Assembly (NCBI GenBank): GCA_910579035.1
Contig: CAJTSR010000012.1
Span: 19,965 to 83,964, forward strand
DNA length: 64,000 nt
From: an uncultured Muribaculaceae bacterium
GTDB taxonomy: Bacteria > Bacteroidota > Bacteroidia > Bacteroidales > Muribaculaceae
Direction: 5' to 3'
Shown here: positions 16,816 to 25,673 of the stretch, piece after piece
Position numbering within the stretch: position 1 is the first letter of the stretch
How the letters are laid out: the number at the start of each line of letters is the position of its first letter
Notes under the pieces: model-generated
Databases searched by the model: none
Seen by the model: only the letters and a program-made list of their open reading frames with translations
Told to the model about the DNA's origin: nothing
Translations under genes and position numbers: made by a program

Positions 16816-17967
16816 ATGATAAAGCTTATCCCAATAGCCCTGGCAGCTGCTTTGCTGGCAGGGCTTTCATCGTGCGGGAATCGCGCGGAAAAAAAATTCG
16901 ACGTGTCGTCATACGAAGACACGCCCGACACCCTCACCCATCACGCCCGATACATCACCATCAGCGAGCGCACAGACGGCTCCGTCCTGGTAGACATCGC
17001 CGACCCGTGGCAGTCGGGTGCGAAAACATTGGCCTCCTACATACTCGTGCACCGCGACTCAGCCATACCCGAGTCGCTGCCGGACAAGGCCGTTTTGCTC
17101 CGCGTGCCGCTCGAACGCGCGGCTGTGTACTCGGCAGTACACACTTCTGCTATGAACGAGCTTGGCGCTATTGGGTCGCTTGTAGCTGTGGTTGACGGAC
17201 ACTTCTTTCCACCGGCCGATACCGTTGCATCGATGATCAAAGACGGCCGCGTAACCGATATCGGCGCCGTGGCCTCACCATCGGTTGAGCGCCTGGCCGC
17301 CTCTCGCCCGGAAGCCGTGCTTCGCTCCCCTATTCAGGAGGTGGCAAGCCCTGCCCTGCCCCGCAATATGGTGCCGGTCGAAATGGTGGATTATATGGAG
17401 CCGTCACCCATCGGGAGAGCTGAATGGATTTTGCTTCTCGGAGAGCTTTTCGGACGCCGCGACGAAGCCCGAAAAGTGTTTGACAATGTTATAAACGACT
17501 ACAACGACCTCGTGCTTAAAGCAAAACTCGCGCAGACCGAGCGCCCGAAAGTACTCGTGGAAACAGAGCAGTCCGGCGTATGGTATCTTCCTGCCGGCAA
17601 AAGCTATCAGGCGCGTATGCTCGCCGATGCGGGAGCATGCTATCCGTGGGAAGACACCGACGGACAAGGCTCGCTCGCGCTTTCGCTGGAAAGTGTCGCA
17701 GCCAAAGCCATCGATGCCGACGTATGGCTTATCCGCACCTACGGATACGAAACGGGGCCGTCGACCCTGATAGGCCTGAATCCGAGATATTCCTCGTTCA
17801 AGGCTGTAAAAAAAGGCGGCATATACAGCTGCGACTCTGCCATACGCCCTATCTTCAACGATATAGCGTTCCATCCCGAACGGGTTTTGGCTGATTATGT
17901 AGCCATCTTCCACCCTGAGGTGTTGCCGGGACACGAACTAAGATATTTCCGCCGAATAGAAAAATGA
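16816..17967 (+). CDS. ABC transporter substrate-binding lipoprotein (BtuF/FepB-like)
   Basis: A 383-residue TroA-like periplasmic binding protein with lipobox AGLSSC (Cys20). Two lobes are recognisable, with the typical linker of cluster A-II binding proteins. Motifs such as VERLAASRPEAVL and the late KAVKKGGIYSCDS are characteristic of cobalamin or ferric-siderophore/heme binding proteins. It heads an operon with a FecCD-type permease (4-base overlap) and an ATPase. The substrate cannot be resolved: iron chelate or cobamide are both reasonable. No TonB-dependent receptor is encoded next to it. Confidence 0.88.
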   Translation: MIKLIPIALAAALLAGLSSCGNRAEKKFDVSSYEDTPDTLTHHARYITISERTDGSVLVDIADPWQSGAKTLASYILVHRDSAIPESLPDKAVLLRVPLERAAVYSAVHTSAMNELGAIGSLVAVVDGHFFPPADTVASMIKDGRVTDIGAVASPSVERLAASRPEAVLRSPIQEVASPALPRNMVPVEMVDYMEPSPIGRAEWILLLGELFGRRDEARKVFDNVINDYNDLVLKAKLAQTERPKVLVETEQSGVWYLPAGKSYQARMLADAGACYPWEDTDGQGSLALSLESVAAKAIDADVWLIRTYGYETGPSTLIGLNPRYSSFKAVKKGGIYSCDSAIRPIFNDIAFHPERVLADYVAIFHPEVLPGHELRYFRRIEK

Positions 17968-18992
17968 GCCGACGACACACCATAGTTCTGTCTGCCATAG
18001 CTGTAGCCATATTGCTGCTTTTGCCGCTCGGGCTGCTTGCCGGAGGCGTAGATCTGTCGCCAAATGACGTATGGAACGCCCTGCTGTCACAAGACAACGA
18101 CAATGGTGGCGACATAGCCCGCTTCATAGTGGTGGAATCGCGCCTGCCCGCCGTCCTTACCGCTTTATTGGCCGGAGCGGCCCTGTCGATAGCCGGATTG
18201 CTTATGCAGACCTGCTTCAATAATCCACTTGCGGGGCCGTCCATTATGGGCATATCCTCAGGAGCAAGCCTCGGTGTAGCCATAGTGCTTCTTGCCACGG
18301 GAGGCCTCGTGGGACTATGGGGACGCGTAGCCGTCGTGAGCGGCGCTTTTGCCGGAGCTGCCGCAATACTTGCCATCCTTCTGATTTTCTCAAGCTCGGT
18401 GCGCTCCACCGATGTCCTGCTGATAGTCGGCATACTGATCGGCTATCTCGCGACCTCTGCAATATCCTTACTGAATTTCTTCTCTACCGAGCGCGCGGTG
18501 CATTCGTATGTACTGTGGGGGCTCGGCACATTTTCAGGCGTGAGCATCGACATACTCCCGCTGTTCGCAGTGCTTGTAATAGCACTTATATGCGCGTCAT
18601 TGCTTTACAGCAAGAGTCTTAACGCCATGCTTTTGGGCACGCAGTACGCCGAGAGCGTGGGAGTTTCGACAGGACGCGCCCGCACAGGAATCCTCCTTCT
18701 TTCAGGAGCCCTCACAGCTGTTGTGACAGCATGGTGCGGCCCGATAGGATTCATAGGACTTGTGGTTCCGCACATAGCCCGAATGGTCCTCGGCTCGTCC
18801 AACCACCGCGTGCTGCTGCCGGCTTGCGCGCTATGCGGCGCGCTTCTCGGTATAATATGCCAGATAATATCGGTATGGCCGTCGCTGAGTAAAGGCGCCG
18901 TAATACCTGTCAATGCCATAACACCTGTAATCGGAGTGCCTGTAATCATATATGTGCTTCTAAATCGTCGCAGACTTCTATATTTCAACTGA
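17964..18992 (+). CDS. FecCD/BtuC-family ABC transporter permease
   Basis: A 342-residue inner-membrane permease with about ten membrane helices. Family motifs include RLPAVLTALLAGAALSIAGLLMQTCFNNPLAGPSIMGISSGA near residues 55-97 and the conserved coupling region GPIGFIGLVVPHIARMV near 255-272. It would form a homodimer channel for a metal chelate or cobamide delivered by the preceding lipoprotein. It overlaps the lipoprotein gene by four bases and the ATPase gene by one base, implying a single translationally coupled unit. Confidence 0.95.
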   Translation: MSRRHTIVLSAIAVAILLLLPLGLLAGGVDLSPNDVWNALLSQDNDNGGDIARFIVVESRLPAVLTALLAGAALSIAGLLMQTCFNNPLAGPSIMGISSGASLGVAIVLLATGGLVGLWGRVAVVSGAFAGAAAILAILLIFSSSVRSTDVLLIVGILIGYLATSAISLLNFFSTERAVHSYVLWGLGTFSGVSIDILPLFAVLVIALICASLLYSKSLNAMLLGTQYAESVGVSTGRARTGILLLSGALTAVVTAWCGPIGFIGLVVPHIARMVLGSSNHRVLLPACALCGALLGIICQIISVWPSLSKGAVIPVNAITPVIGVPVIIYVLLNRRRLLYFN

Positions 18993-19750
18993 TGGACGCT
19001 ATCCTGAAAACAGAAAACCTCGGAGTCGGATACGGACGCCGCACTATTTTGCATAACATCAACCTTGAGGTGGCTCCGGGAAGCCTAACGGCATTGATAG
19101 GCGCCAACGGAAGCGGAAAATCCACACTGTTGCGCACTCTCTCGGGAGCACAGGCGCCAACTGCCGGCACAGTGAGCATAGGGGGTACGGCTTTGTGCGG
19201 CCTCGGTAAGCAAAAGCTTGCCAGACGGCTCGCCATGGTATTCACAGACCGCACCGGAGCGGGAGCCTTGACAGTGCGCGAAACCGTCGAAATAGGGCGC
19301 CACCCATATACCGGGCCGTTCGGCCGCCTCGGCCCCAAGGACAAAGAGGCTGTAGCGGAGGCGCTGGCAAGCGTCGGCATGGAAACATATGCCGATAGGC
19401 TGTTAGGCACGCTAAGCGACGGCGAGCGCCAAAAAGTGATGTTGGCCCGCGCACTCGCTCAGGACACCCCGCTGATTATCCTCGACGAGCCCACGGCGTT
19501 TCTCGACGTTGCAGGACGGCTTGAAATAAACCGCCTTCTAAGACAATTAGCCGACAAAGGACGCTCAATCATACTGTCGACCCACGACATTGCCTCTTCT
19601 GTCGATGCAGCCGACACGCTATGGATAGTCGATTGCGAGAACCGGCACGTCCATTCAGCCGCCAAGCACGCCGCCATACAGTCCGGCCTGCTCGACAGGG
19701 CATTTCCCACCCTACGATTCGACGCCTCAACCCTCTCGTTCAAACAATAA
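18992..19750 (+). CDS. ABC transporter ATP-binding protein (FecE/BtuD-like)
   Basis: A 252-residue nucleotide-binding subunit energising the permease. Walker A is GANGSGKST at 37-45, signature LSDGE at 141-145 and Walker B LIILDEP at 161-167, with the switch histidine in LSTHD. The Q-loop position reads AMVFTDR, so the usual glutamine is replaced by threonine, as sometimes seen in FecE-type proteins of this phylum. ATG 18992 overlaps the permease stop TGA by one base. A strong hairpin terminator follows immediately. Confidence 0.94.
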   Translation: MDAILKTENLGVGYGRRTILHNINLEVAPGSLTALIGANGSGKSTLLRTLSGAQAPTAGTVSIGGTALCGLGKQKLARRLAMVFTDRTGAGALTVRETVEIGRHPYTGPFGRLGPKDKEAVAEALASVGMETYADRLLGTLSDGERQKVMLARALAQDTPLIILDEPTAFLDVAGRLEINRLLRQLADKGRSIILSTHDIASSVDAADTLWIVDCENRHVHSAAKHAAIQSGLLDRAFPTLRFDASTLSFKQ

Positions 19751-19753
19751 ACA

Positions 19754-19788
19754 GCGTCCCGGTTACCTCAATTAAGCAACCGGGACGC
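19754..19788 (+). terminator. Bidirectional terminator between the ABC operon and TM2 gene
   Basis: GCGTCCCGGTT (19754-19764) pairs perfectly with AACCGGGACGC (19778-19788) and is followed by CATTGTTTTATC. It lies between convergent genes, and the opposite strand also shows a T-rich tail (TGTTTATTGTTTG). Confidence 0.85.
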
Positions 19789-19833
19789 CATTGTTTTATC
19801 TATCTTGATTGTCAGAAGACTTTTAACAGTTTC

Positions 19834-20229
19834 TTAGAACAAGGGGAAGGTAGATGTGGTTTCCACATATTTCTGGCGGAAAGACTCATTGGTCATACAC
19901 AGCATGAGTATACCCTGAATAAGGGTGATAATCGACCAGAAACCGCAAGTTATAAGCGACAAACCGATAGTGATAAGGCCGGCGCCAGTCTTGCCGAGGT
20001 AGAAATACTGCACGCCAAGACTTCCGATCAATATAGCCAGCAAGGCGGCAACGCCACGGCTCTTGCCTTCAGGGCCGCAGGCGTCAAACGCATTGTCATT
20101 GCCTCTGTAAGCGCCATTTACAGGAGGAGGAACAGAGCCACCGCTCTGTGTCTGAAAGTTATAGCCGCAGTGACTGCAGAACTGGGAATAGTCTTCGTTG
20201 TACTGCTGGCATTTAGGGCATTGTTTCAT
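19834..20229 (-). CDS. TM2 domain protein with N-terminal zinc ribbon
   Basis: A 131-residue protein. The N-terminus is a zinc ribbon (CPKC at 4-7 and CSHC at 18-21), followed by a Gly/Pro/Asn linker. A TM2 domain occupies residues 58-112, with two membrane helices around the conserved GSLGVQYFYLGKTGAGLI motif. TM2 proteins are widespread and poorly characterised. The zinc ribbon is cytoplasmic and may serve protein contacts. The gene stands alone between two hairpin terminators. Confidence 0.9.
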   Translation of the reverse strand: MKQCPKCQQYNEDYSQFCSHCGYNFQTQSGGSVPPPVNGAYRGNDNAFDACGPEGKSRGVAALLAILIGSLGVQYFYLGKTGAGLITIGLSLITCGFWSIITLIQGILMLCMTNESFRQKYVETTSTFPLF

Positions 20230-20262
20230 ATAGCTTTTAAGTAATAGGATTTATTATGAGCG

Positions 20263-20270
20263 TAAAATTA
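20263..20270 (-). promoter_or_regulatory. Possible -7 element for the TM2 gene
   Basis: The minus strand reads TAATTTTA, one mismatch from TAnnTTTG, with ATTG 20 bases upstream in place of the -33 TTTG. It would give a leader of about 30 bases. Confidence 0.35.
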
Positions 20271-20349
20271 GGCATTTTTTGCAAATTCGACAATACTTTC
20301 CGCATTTTTTAACAACATCAATTTTACGCCGACATACTATATAAAGACA

Positions 20350-20377
20350 AGGCGCGCCTCAAAAATTCGGCGCGCCT
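20350..20377 (-). terminator. Terminator of nifJ
   Basis: AGGCGCGCC (20350-20358) pairs with GGCGCGCCT (20369-20377) around a ten-base loop, 26 bases after the nifJ stop. A modest T-rich tail (TGTCTTTATATAG) follows on the minus strand. Confidence 0.75.
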
Positions 20378-20402
20378 CGTCATTTATGTTTGCAGTGTCT
20401 GA

Positions 20403-23400
20403 TTAGAGCTGCTCGTTTTCTTTTTCGAGTTTGCCCACAAACGGATCTACACCCCACTGCTGCTGCGAAAGACGCAGGTAGTTGTTGTAGCGCCACTGAG
20501 CATTCTGCTTGGCTGCTGCGAAGAGTTCCTCAGCCTCGGCAGGATACTGCTTCTTCACTGTGGCGTAGCGTACCTCGCCTGTGAGGAAGTCCTCGAAGAG
20601 ATCCCAGTTAGGAGCCTTGCTGTCGAGGGTGAACGGATTTTCACCACGGGTTTCAGCATCGGGGTTGTAACGCCACAGATGCCAGTAACCGCACTCTACC
20701 GCGCGAGCTTCTTCGGCCTGAGCCTTGCCCATACCGGCCTTGATGCCGTGGCTGATACAGGGAGCGTAAGCGATGATGAGCGACGGACCGTCGTAAGCCT
20801 CGGCCTCGCGGATAGCCTTGAGGGTCTGAGCCTGGTCGGCGCCCATGGCGATCTGGGCAACATATACATATCCGTATGTAGAAGCGATAAGACCGAGGTC
20901 TTTCTTGCGGATACGCTTGCCGGCAGACGCGAACTTGGCGATAGCGCCCATCGGAGTAGCCTTCGACGACTGGCCGCCTGTGTTGGAGTAAACTTCGGTA
21001 TCGACAACTATCACGTTTACATTCTTGCCGGAAGCAAGCACGTGGTCGAGGCCGCCGAAACCGATATCGTAGGCAGCACCGTCACCGGCGATAATCCACT
21101 GCGAACGTGCCACGATGAAGCCCTTGAGCTCGATTATGGCCTTGCAGGTATCGCAACCGCAAGCCTCGCAGAGGGGAACAAGCTTGTTGTACACCTCGCG
21201 GGTAACGCCTGCGCTGTGGGGAGCGGAGAGCCACTGCTTGGCAAGCTCCTTGATTTCGTCGGAGCACATCGGGCATTCGGTAGCCTGCTGCATAAGCACG
21301 GCAAGACGCTCACGGATTTTTTCGGTAGCGACCTTCATGCCGAGGCCAAATTCTGCGAAGTCCTCGAACAGCGAGTTGGCCCATGCCGGACCGTGACCGT
21401 CGGCGTTGGTTGTGTACGGAGTCGAAGGCACGGAGCCTGAGTATATCGAGGAGCAGCCGGTAGCGTTGGCAACCATTTCGTGGTCGCCGAAGAGCTGGCT
21501 GATAAGCTTCACATACGGTGTTTCGCCGCAGCCGGAGCAAGCGCCCGAGAATTCAAACAGAGGTGTGGCGAACTGGCTGTTCTTGACGTTTGCGGTAACG
21601 TCAACGAGGTTCTGCTTGGAAGCAACGTGCTCTACGCAGTAGTTCCAGTCGTTCTGCACTTCAAGCTGGGTTTCGAGCGGCTTCATTTCGAGAGCCTTCA
21701 CGCCCTTCTTGCCGGGACATACGTCAACGCAGTTGCCGCAGCCAAGACAGTCGAGCACGTCGACAGCCTGAATAAAGCGCATGCCTTTGAATGCCGGACC
21801 GAGCGCGGGAATAGAGCCTGCTTCGCCGAAGGGAGCAGCCTTTACCTCTGCCTCGTCGAGAACGAACGGACGGATAGAAGCGTGAGGACATACATATGCA
21901 CACTTGTTGCACTGTATACAGTTCTCTTCGAGCCATTCGGGCACGAAAGCTGCCACACCGCGTTTCTCGTATGCAGCTGTACCCTGCTGCCAGGTTCCGT
22001 CAGGAATATTCTTGAAGTCGGAAACCTTAAGCAGGTCACCGTTCTGTGCGTTGATCGGACGTACTATCTCGTTGATGAAGGCAGGATCGTTATTGCTTGC
22101 CTTGGCATCATCGGGAAGCTGTGCCCATGCGGGGTCAACGGCAAGCTTGTGGTATTCGCCACCACGGTCTACAGCCTGATTGTTCTTGTCAACGATATCC
22201 TGGCCTTTCTTTCCGTAGCTCTTGACGATGAATTTCTTCATCTGCTCGATAGCAAGATCCACAGGTATCACTTCGGTGATACGGAAGAAAGCGCTCTGGA
22301 GAATGGTGTTGGTACGGTTGCCAAGACCTATTTCCTGAGCTATCTTGGTAGCGTTGATGTAGTAGACAGTGATATTGTGTTCGGCGAAATAACGCTTGAT
22401 ATGGTTGGGAAGGTGCTTTGCAAGTTCCTCGCCGTCCCATATGGTGTTGAGCAGGAATGTGCCGCCGTCACGCAGACCACGGGTAACGTCGTACATATTG
22501 AGGTAAGCCTGAACGTGGCATGCCACGAAATTCGGGGTGTTTACCAGATATGTGGAACGGATAGGACGGTCACCGAAACGAAGGTGCGAGCAGGTGAAAC
22601 CGCCCGACTTCTTGGAGTCGTATGCGAAATATGCCTGGCAGTACTTATCGGTGTTGTCGCCGATAATCTTGACCGAGTTCTTGTTTGCGCCAACGGTGCC
22701 GTCTGCACCAAGACCGTAGAACTTGGCTTCGTAGGTGGAGGGATCACCCAGTGCCACTTCAGCTACCATAGGCAGAGAAGTGAAGGTAACATCGTCTTCT
22801 ATGCCGAGGGTAAAGTGATCCTTGGGCATCGGAAGGGCGAGGTTGTCGAACACCGACACAATCTGTGAGGGAGTGGTGTCTTTCGACGCAAGGCCGTAGC
22901 GTCCGCCCACGATGAGGGGAGCGTTTTCACGACCGTAGAAGCACTCTTTGACATCGAGGTAGAGAGGCTCGCCGTTTGCGCCGGGTTCCTTGGTGCGGTC
23001 AAGCACGGCAATGCGCTTGGCGGTGGCAGGAACGGCTGCAAGGAAATGCTTGGCCGAGAACGGACGGTACAGGTGTACCGACACAAGACCTACTTTCTCG
23101 CCCTTGGCAACGAGATGATCAATAGCTTCCTGAGCGGCCTGGGTAACAGAACCCATGGCTATAATCACACGTTCAGCATCGGCAGCTCCGTAGTAGTTGA
23201 AGAGATGGTACTCGCGGCCTGTGATCCTGGTGATTTCGGCCATATAGCTTTCTACCACTTCGGGCACTGCTTCATAGTGAGTGTTGCAGGCCTCACGGTG
23301 CTGGAAGAAGACGTCGCCGTTTTCTGCCATACCGCGTGCAACAGGGTTCTGGGGCGTGAGCGCGCGGCTGCGGAATTTGGCAAGAGCCTCGCGGTCGAGC

Positions 23401-23987
23401 AGCGGCTCGAGGTCTTCCATCTCAAGGGTTTCTATCTTCTGGATTTCGTGCGATGTACGGAAACCGTCGAAGAAATTAACGAAAGGAACGCTGCTCTTGA
23501 TAGTCGACAGGTGTGCAACTCCGGCGAGATCCATAACTTCCTGCACAGAGCCTTCGGCAAGCATTGCAAAGCCGGTCTGACGAACAGACATCACGTCCTG
23601 ATGGTCACCGAAGATCGAAAGGGCGTGGGAAGCGATGGTACGGGCGGATACATGGAAAACTGTCGGCAGAAGCTCGCCGGCGATTTTGTACATATTCGGG
23701 ATCATCAGGAGCAAGCCCTGCGATGCTGTATAGGTGGTGGTAAGAGCACCTGCCTGAAGAGAGCCGTGAACAGCACCTGCTGCGCCGCCTTCCGACTGCA
23801 TTTCCTGAACAAGCACTGTTTCACCGAAGATGTTCTTGCGGCCTGCAGCAGCCCATTCGTCGACGTATTCTGCCATAGTCGAAGAAGGGGTGATAGGGTA
23901 AATGGCAGCAACCTCCGAGAACATATAGCTCACGTGGGCGGCTGCTTGATTACCGTCGCAGGTCAAGAATTTTTTTTCTTTACTCAT
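20403..23987 (-). CDS. nifJ: Pyruvate:ferredoxin (flavodoxin) oxidoreductase
   Basis: Oxidatively decarboxylates pyruvate to acetyl-CoA and CO2, reducing ferredoxin; this is the central pyruvate step of anaerobic Bacteroidota. It is a single-chain homodimeric type of 1,194 residues. The start FLTCDGNQAAA and YPITPSS belong to the pyruvate-binding domain. Two 4Fe-4S motifs occur near residues 685-700 (CIQCNKCAYVC) and 745-757 (CLGCGNCVDVC). The thiamine-diphosphate domain lies near 967-1010 (GDGAAYDIG through NTGGQSSKATP). ATG 23987 gives the usual N-terminus. An in-frame ATG at 24053 would add 22 residues unlike the family. The promoter lies at 24105-24112. Confidence 0.97.
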   Translation of the reverse strand: MSKEKKFLTCDGNQAAAHVSYMFSEVAAIYPITPSSTMAEYVDEWAAAGRKNIFGETVLVQEMQSEGGAAGAVHGSLQAGALTTTYTASQGLLLMIPNMYKIAGELLPTVFHVSARTIASHALSIFGDHQDVMSVRQTGFAMLAEGSVQEVMDLAGVAHLSTIKSSVPFVNFFDGFRTSHEIQKIETLEMEDLEPLLDREALAKFRSRALTPQNPVARGMAENGDVFFQHREACNTHYEAVPEVVESYMAEITRITGREYHLFNYYGAADAERVIIAMGSVTQAAQEAIDHLVAKGEKVGLVSVHLYRPFSAKHFLAAVPATAKRIAVLDRTKEPGANGEPLYLDVKECFYGRENAPLIVGGRYGLASKDTTPSQIVSVFDNLALPMPKDHFTLGIEDDVTFTSLPMVAEVALGDPSTYEAKFYGLGADGTVGANKNSVKIIGDNTDKYCQAYFAYDSKKSGGFTCSHLRFGDRPIRSTYLVNTPNFVACHVQAYLNMYDVTRGLRDGGTFLLNTIWDGEELAKHLPNHIKRYFAEHNITVYYINATKIAQEIGLGNRTNTILQSAFFRITEVIPVDLAIEQMKKFIVKSYGKKGQDIVDKNNQAVDRGGEYHKLAVDPAWAQLPDDAKASNNDPAFINEIVRPINAQNGDLLKVSDFKNIPDGTWQQGTAAYEKRGVAAFVPEWLEENCIQCNKCAYVCPHASIRPFVLDEAEVKAAPFGEAGSIPALGPAFKGMRFIQAVDVLDCLGCGNCVDVCPGKKGVKALEMKPLETQLEVQNDWNYCVEHVASKQNLVDVTANVKNSQFATPLFEFSGACSGCGETPYVKLISQLFGDHEMVANATGCSSIYSGSVPSTPYTTNADGHGPAWANSLFEDFAEFGLGMKVATEKIRERLAVLMQQATECPMCSDEIKELAKQWLSAPHSAGVTREVYNKLVPLCEACGCDTCKAIIELKGFIVARSQWIIAGDGAAYDIGFGGLDHVLASGKNVNVIVVDTEVYSNTGGQSSKATPMGAIAKFASAGKRIRKKDLGLIASTYGYVYVAQIAMGADQAQTLKAIREAEAYDGPSLIIAYAPCISHGIKAGMGKAQAEEARAVECGYWHLWRYNPDAETRGENPFTLDSKAPNWDLFEDFLTGEVRYATVKKQYPAEAEELFAAAKQNAQWRYNNYLRLSQQQWGVDPFVGKLEKENEQL

Positions 23988-24104
23988 AACGTTTGTAATC
24001 GGGTTATATACGAAATTGATTGTTTTCTGATTATACTTCACAATACGCGCCATATGGCTATTTTACTCAACGAGCTCATATGGCCCAAGTGCCTATTGAA
24101 TATG

Positions 24105-24112
24105 CAAAGTTA
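24105..24112 (-). promoter_or_regulatory. Promoter -7 element for nifJ
   Basis: The minus strand reads TAACTTTG, a full TAnnTTTG match, putting the start near 24101. The leader to ATG 23987 is about 114 bases. No TTTG occurs at the standard upstream spacing. Confidence 0.6.
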
Positions 24113-24175
24113 CAACTTTTTCTGTTTTATAAGGCCATATTCTGCCAAAAACAGAAGCCTCAATGGTGAAAAAGA

Positions 24176-24214
24176 TTTAAGAGGGTAAAGCCGACTTGGC
24201 TCCACCCTCTTAAA
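24176..24214 (-). terminator. Terminator of the DUF389 gene
   Basis: TTTAAGAGGGT (24176-24186) pairs with ACCCTCTTAAA (24204-24214), with a further inner AGCC/GGCT pairing. The minus strand continues with ATCTTTTTCACC, a proper T-run. Confidence 0.8.
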
Positions 24215-24220
24215 ACAGCG

Positions 24221-25585
24221 TTATGGCACCTCTACCACTTCCACCGGCGACACTTTCAAGCGCGCTTCAAGATATTCTTCGAGCTTGCGGCGCTCGGCTG
24301 TGCCGAATCGTGCCTTGGTGTGTATCAGGGCTATGTTTGCGGTGTCGGCCACGCTTTCACCGGGCACGGAGAACACCGTGGAAGCAACCGCTATGTCCTT
24401 AATCTGCGGGAAAAGCACTTTTATTTCAGGCGCTATCTCAGGTGCCACAAGCGCAGAAACCCTCTGCTGCTCTATCACGGCCTCCAACGAGTCGATGGTC
24501 GACTGCTGGCGGGTTATGGTGTTCTGCGCTATGCGGTATATGTCGCCCACACCCTGCGCCGCAAGCGGATCAGACTTGGAAGTTGACGCGGCTCCGCCTC
24601 CCTGAATGAAGTACAGCTTCGTACCCGCAAGGCCGTAATATTTAAGACGCGGAGTAAGCGCAAGGCGAAGAGAATCGGAGGGCAGCAACTTGCCTATCAA
24701 TGTTATGGACAAGCAGCGTTCGCCTTTTTCAAAATATGCCTTCCGGCTGAGAACCTGTGTGTCGGGGAAATCACACTCGTGGGCAATGAACTTGTCCGCC
24801 TCCATAGTGAAACGACTGTCCTTAAGCATATTGTATGTAAGATATATGCTTGGCAGCATAGTCAGCACGGCAAGCGAATAAACTATCCGGCGCACGCTTT
24901 TGGCTCGCTTGTCGTCGGCGTCACGCACACCTTTGTACTTCATAAGCTTAACGCCTATGAAAGTCGCAAAGGCTATGTATATCGAGTTGATTATAAACAG
25001 ATATGTAGCCCCGAAGAAATAATTCATCTGCCAGGTGGCCAAGCCGTAGCCCGCCGTACACAAAGGCGGCATGAGTGCCGTGGCTATGGCCACACCCGGA
25101 ATAACATTGCCTTTGTTGGTGCTTCCGAGCGCTATAATGCCGGCACCACCGCCCACAAAGCCTATCAGCACATCGTATATGGTTGGCGACGTGCGCGCGA
25201 GCAGCTCGCTATGCTGCTCGTTGACTGGTGATATAAGGAAAAACAGCGTCGATGCTATTATCGAGAAGCCCGCCGCCATAAGCAGGTTGCGGACGCAACG
25301 TTTAATAAGGTCGAAGTCGTGGATACCTACTCCGAGTCCTATGCCGATGATAGGCCCCATAAGCGGAGATATAAGCATGGCGCCTATTATCACCGCAGTG
25401 GAGTTTGTGTTAAGCCCCAGCGAGGCTATGAGTATGGCAAGCACGAGGATAAGTATGTTTGTTCCTCTGAACGACACGCCCTCGCGTATATTCTGCTCTG
25501 CCTGTTCCTGCGACACCAGCTGCCCGGAAAGTGAGAAATAATTGACAAAGAAATTACTTATTCTCTGCGCTAAATTACCTTTCAT
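24221..25585 (-). CDS. DUF389 integral membrane protein
   Basis: A 454-residue membrane protein. After a short cytoplasmic N-terminus come about six hydrophobic segments (from TNILILVLAILIASLGL to residue 245). They contain the DUF389 signature GAMLISPLMGPIIGIGLGVG and the later GVAIATALMPPLCTAGYGLA. The C-terminal 200 residues are soluble, with a coiled-coil-like stretch (TRQQSTIDSLEAVIEQQ). The function of DUF389 is unknown; a transport role has been suggested from its topology. ATG 25585 is chosen because the in-frame extension to 25651 runs through the terminator hairpin of the upstream gene. Confidence 0.88.
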   Translation of the reverse strand: MKGNLAQRISNFFVNYFSLSGQLVSQEQAEQNIREGVSFRGTNILILVLAILIASLGLNTNSTAVIIGAMLISPLMGPIIGIGLGVGIHDFDLIKRCVRNLLMAAGFSIIASTLFFLISPVNEQHSELLARTSPTIYDVLIGFVGGGAGIIALGSTNKGNVIPGVAIATALMPPLCTAGYGLATWQMNYFFGATYLFIINSIYIAFATFIGVKLMKYKGVRDADDKRAKSVRRIVYSLAVLTMLPSIYLTYNMLKDSRFTMEADKFIAHECDFPDTQVLSRKAYFEKGERCLSITLIGKLLPSDSLRLALTPRLKYYGLAGTKLYFIQGGGAASTSKSDPLAAQGVGDIYRIAQNTITRQQSTIDSLEAVIEQQRVSALVAPEIAPEIKVLFPQIKDIAVASTVFSVPGESVADTANIALIHTKARFGTAERRKLEEYLEARLKVSPVEVVEVP

Positions 25586-25618
25586 TATCTGTTGTTTGCT
25601 ACTGACACATCGTAAAAT

Positions 25619-25655
25619 AGCTTTGGAATGCCTCTCAAAGAGGCATTCCAAAGCT
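25619..25655 (-). terminator. 17-bp perfect hairpin terminator after the CoA-transferase gene
   Basis: AGCTTTGGAATGCCTCT (25619-25635) pairs perfectly with AGAGGCATTCCAAAGCT (25639-25655) around a three-base loop, 18 bases after the CoA-transferase stop. ATTTTACG follows on the minus strand. It ends only 33 bases before the next start codon. Confidence 0.85.
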
Positions 25656-25673
25656 CATGTCGATAGGATTAGA

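Noticed and set aside
23988..24053. 22-residue N-terminal extension of nifJ
   Set aside because: The in-frame ATG at 24053 exists, but the added residues do not resemble the family N-terminus, which begins at ATG 23987.
23046..24188. Long plus-strand open frame (380 codons) opposite nifJ
   Set aside because: It lies antisense to a conserved enzyme gene, has no recognisable domain, and such frames are expected in G+C-rich coding DNA with few antisense stops.
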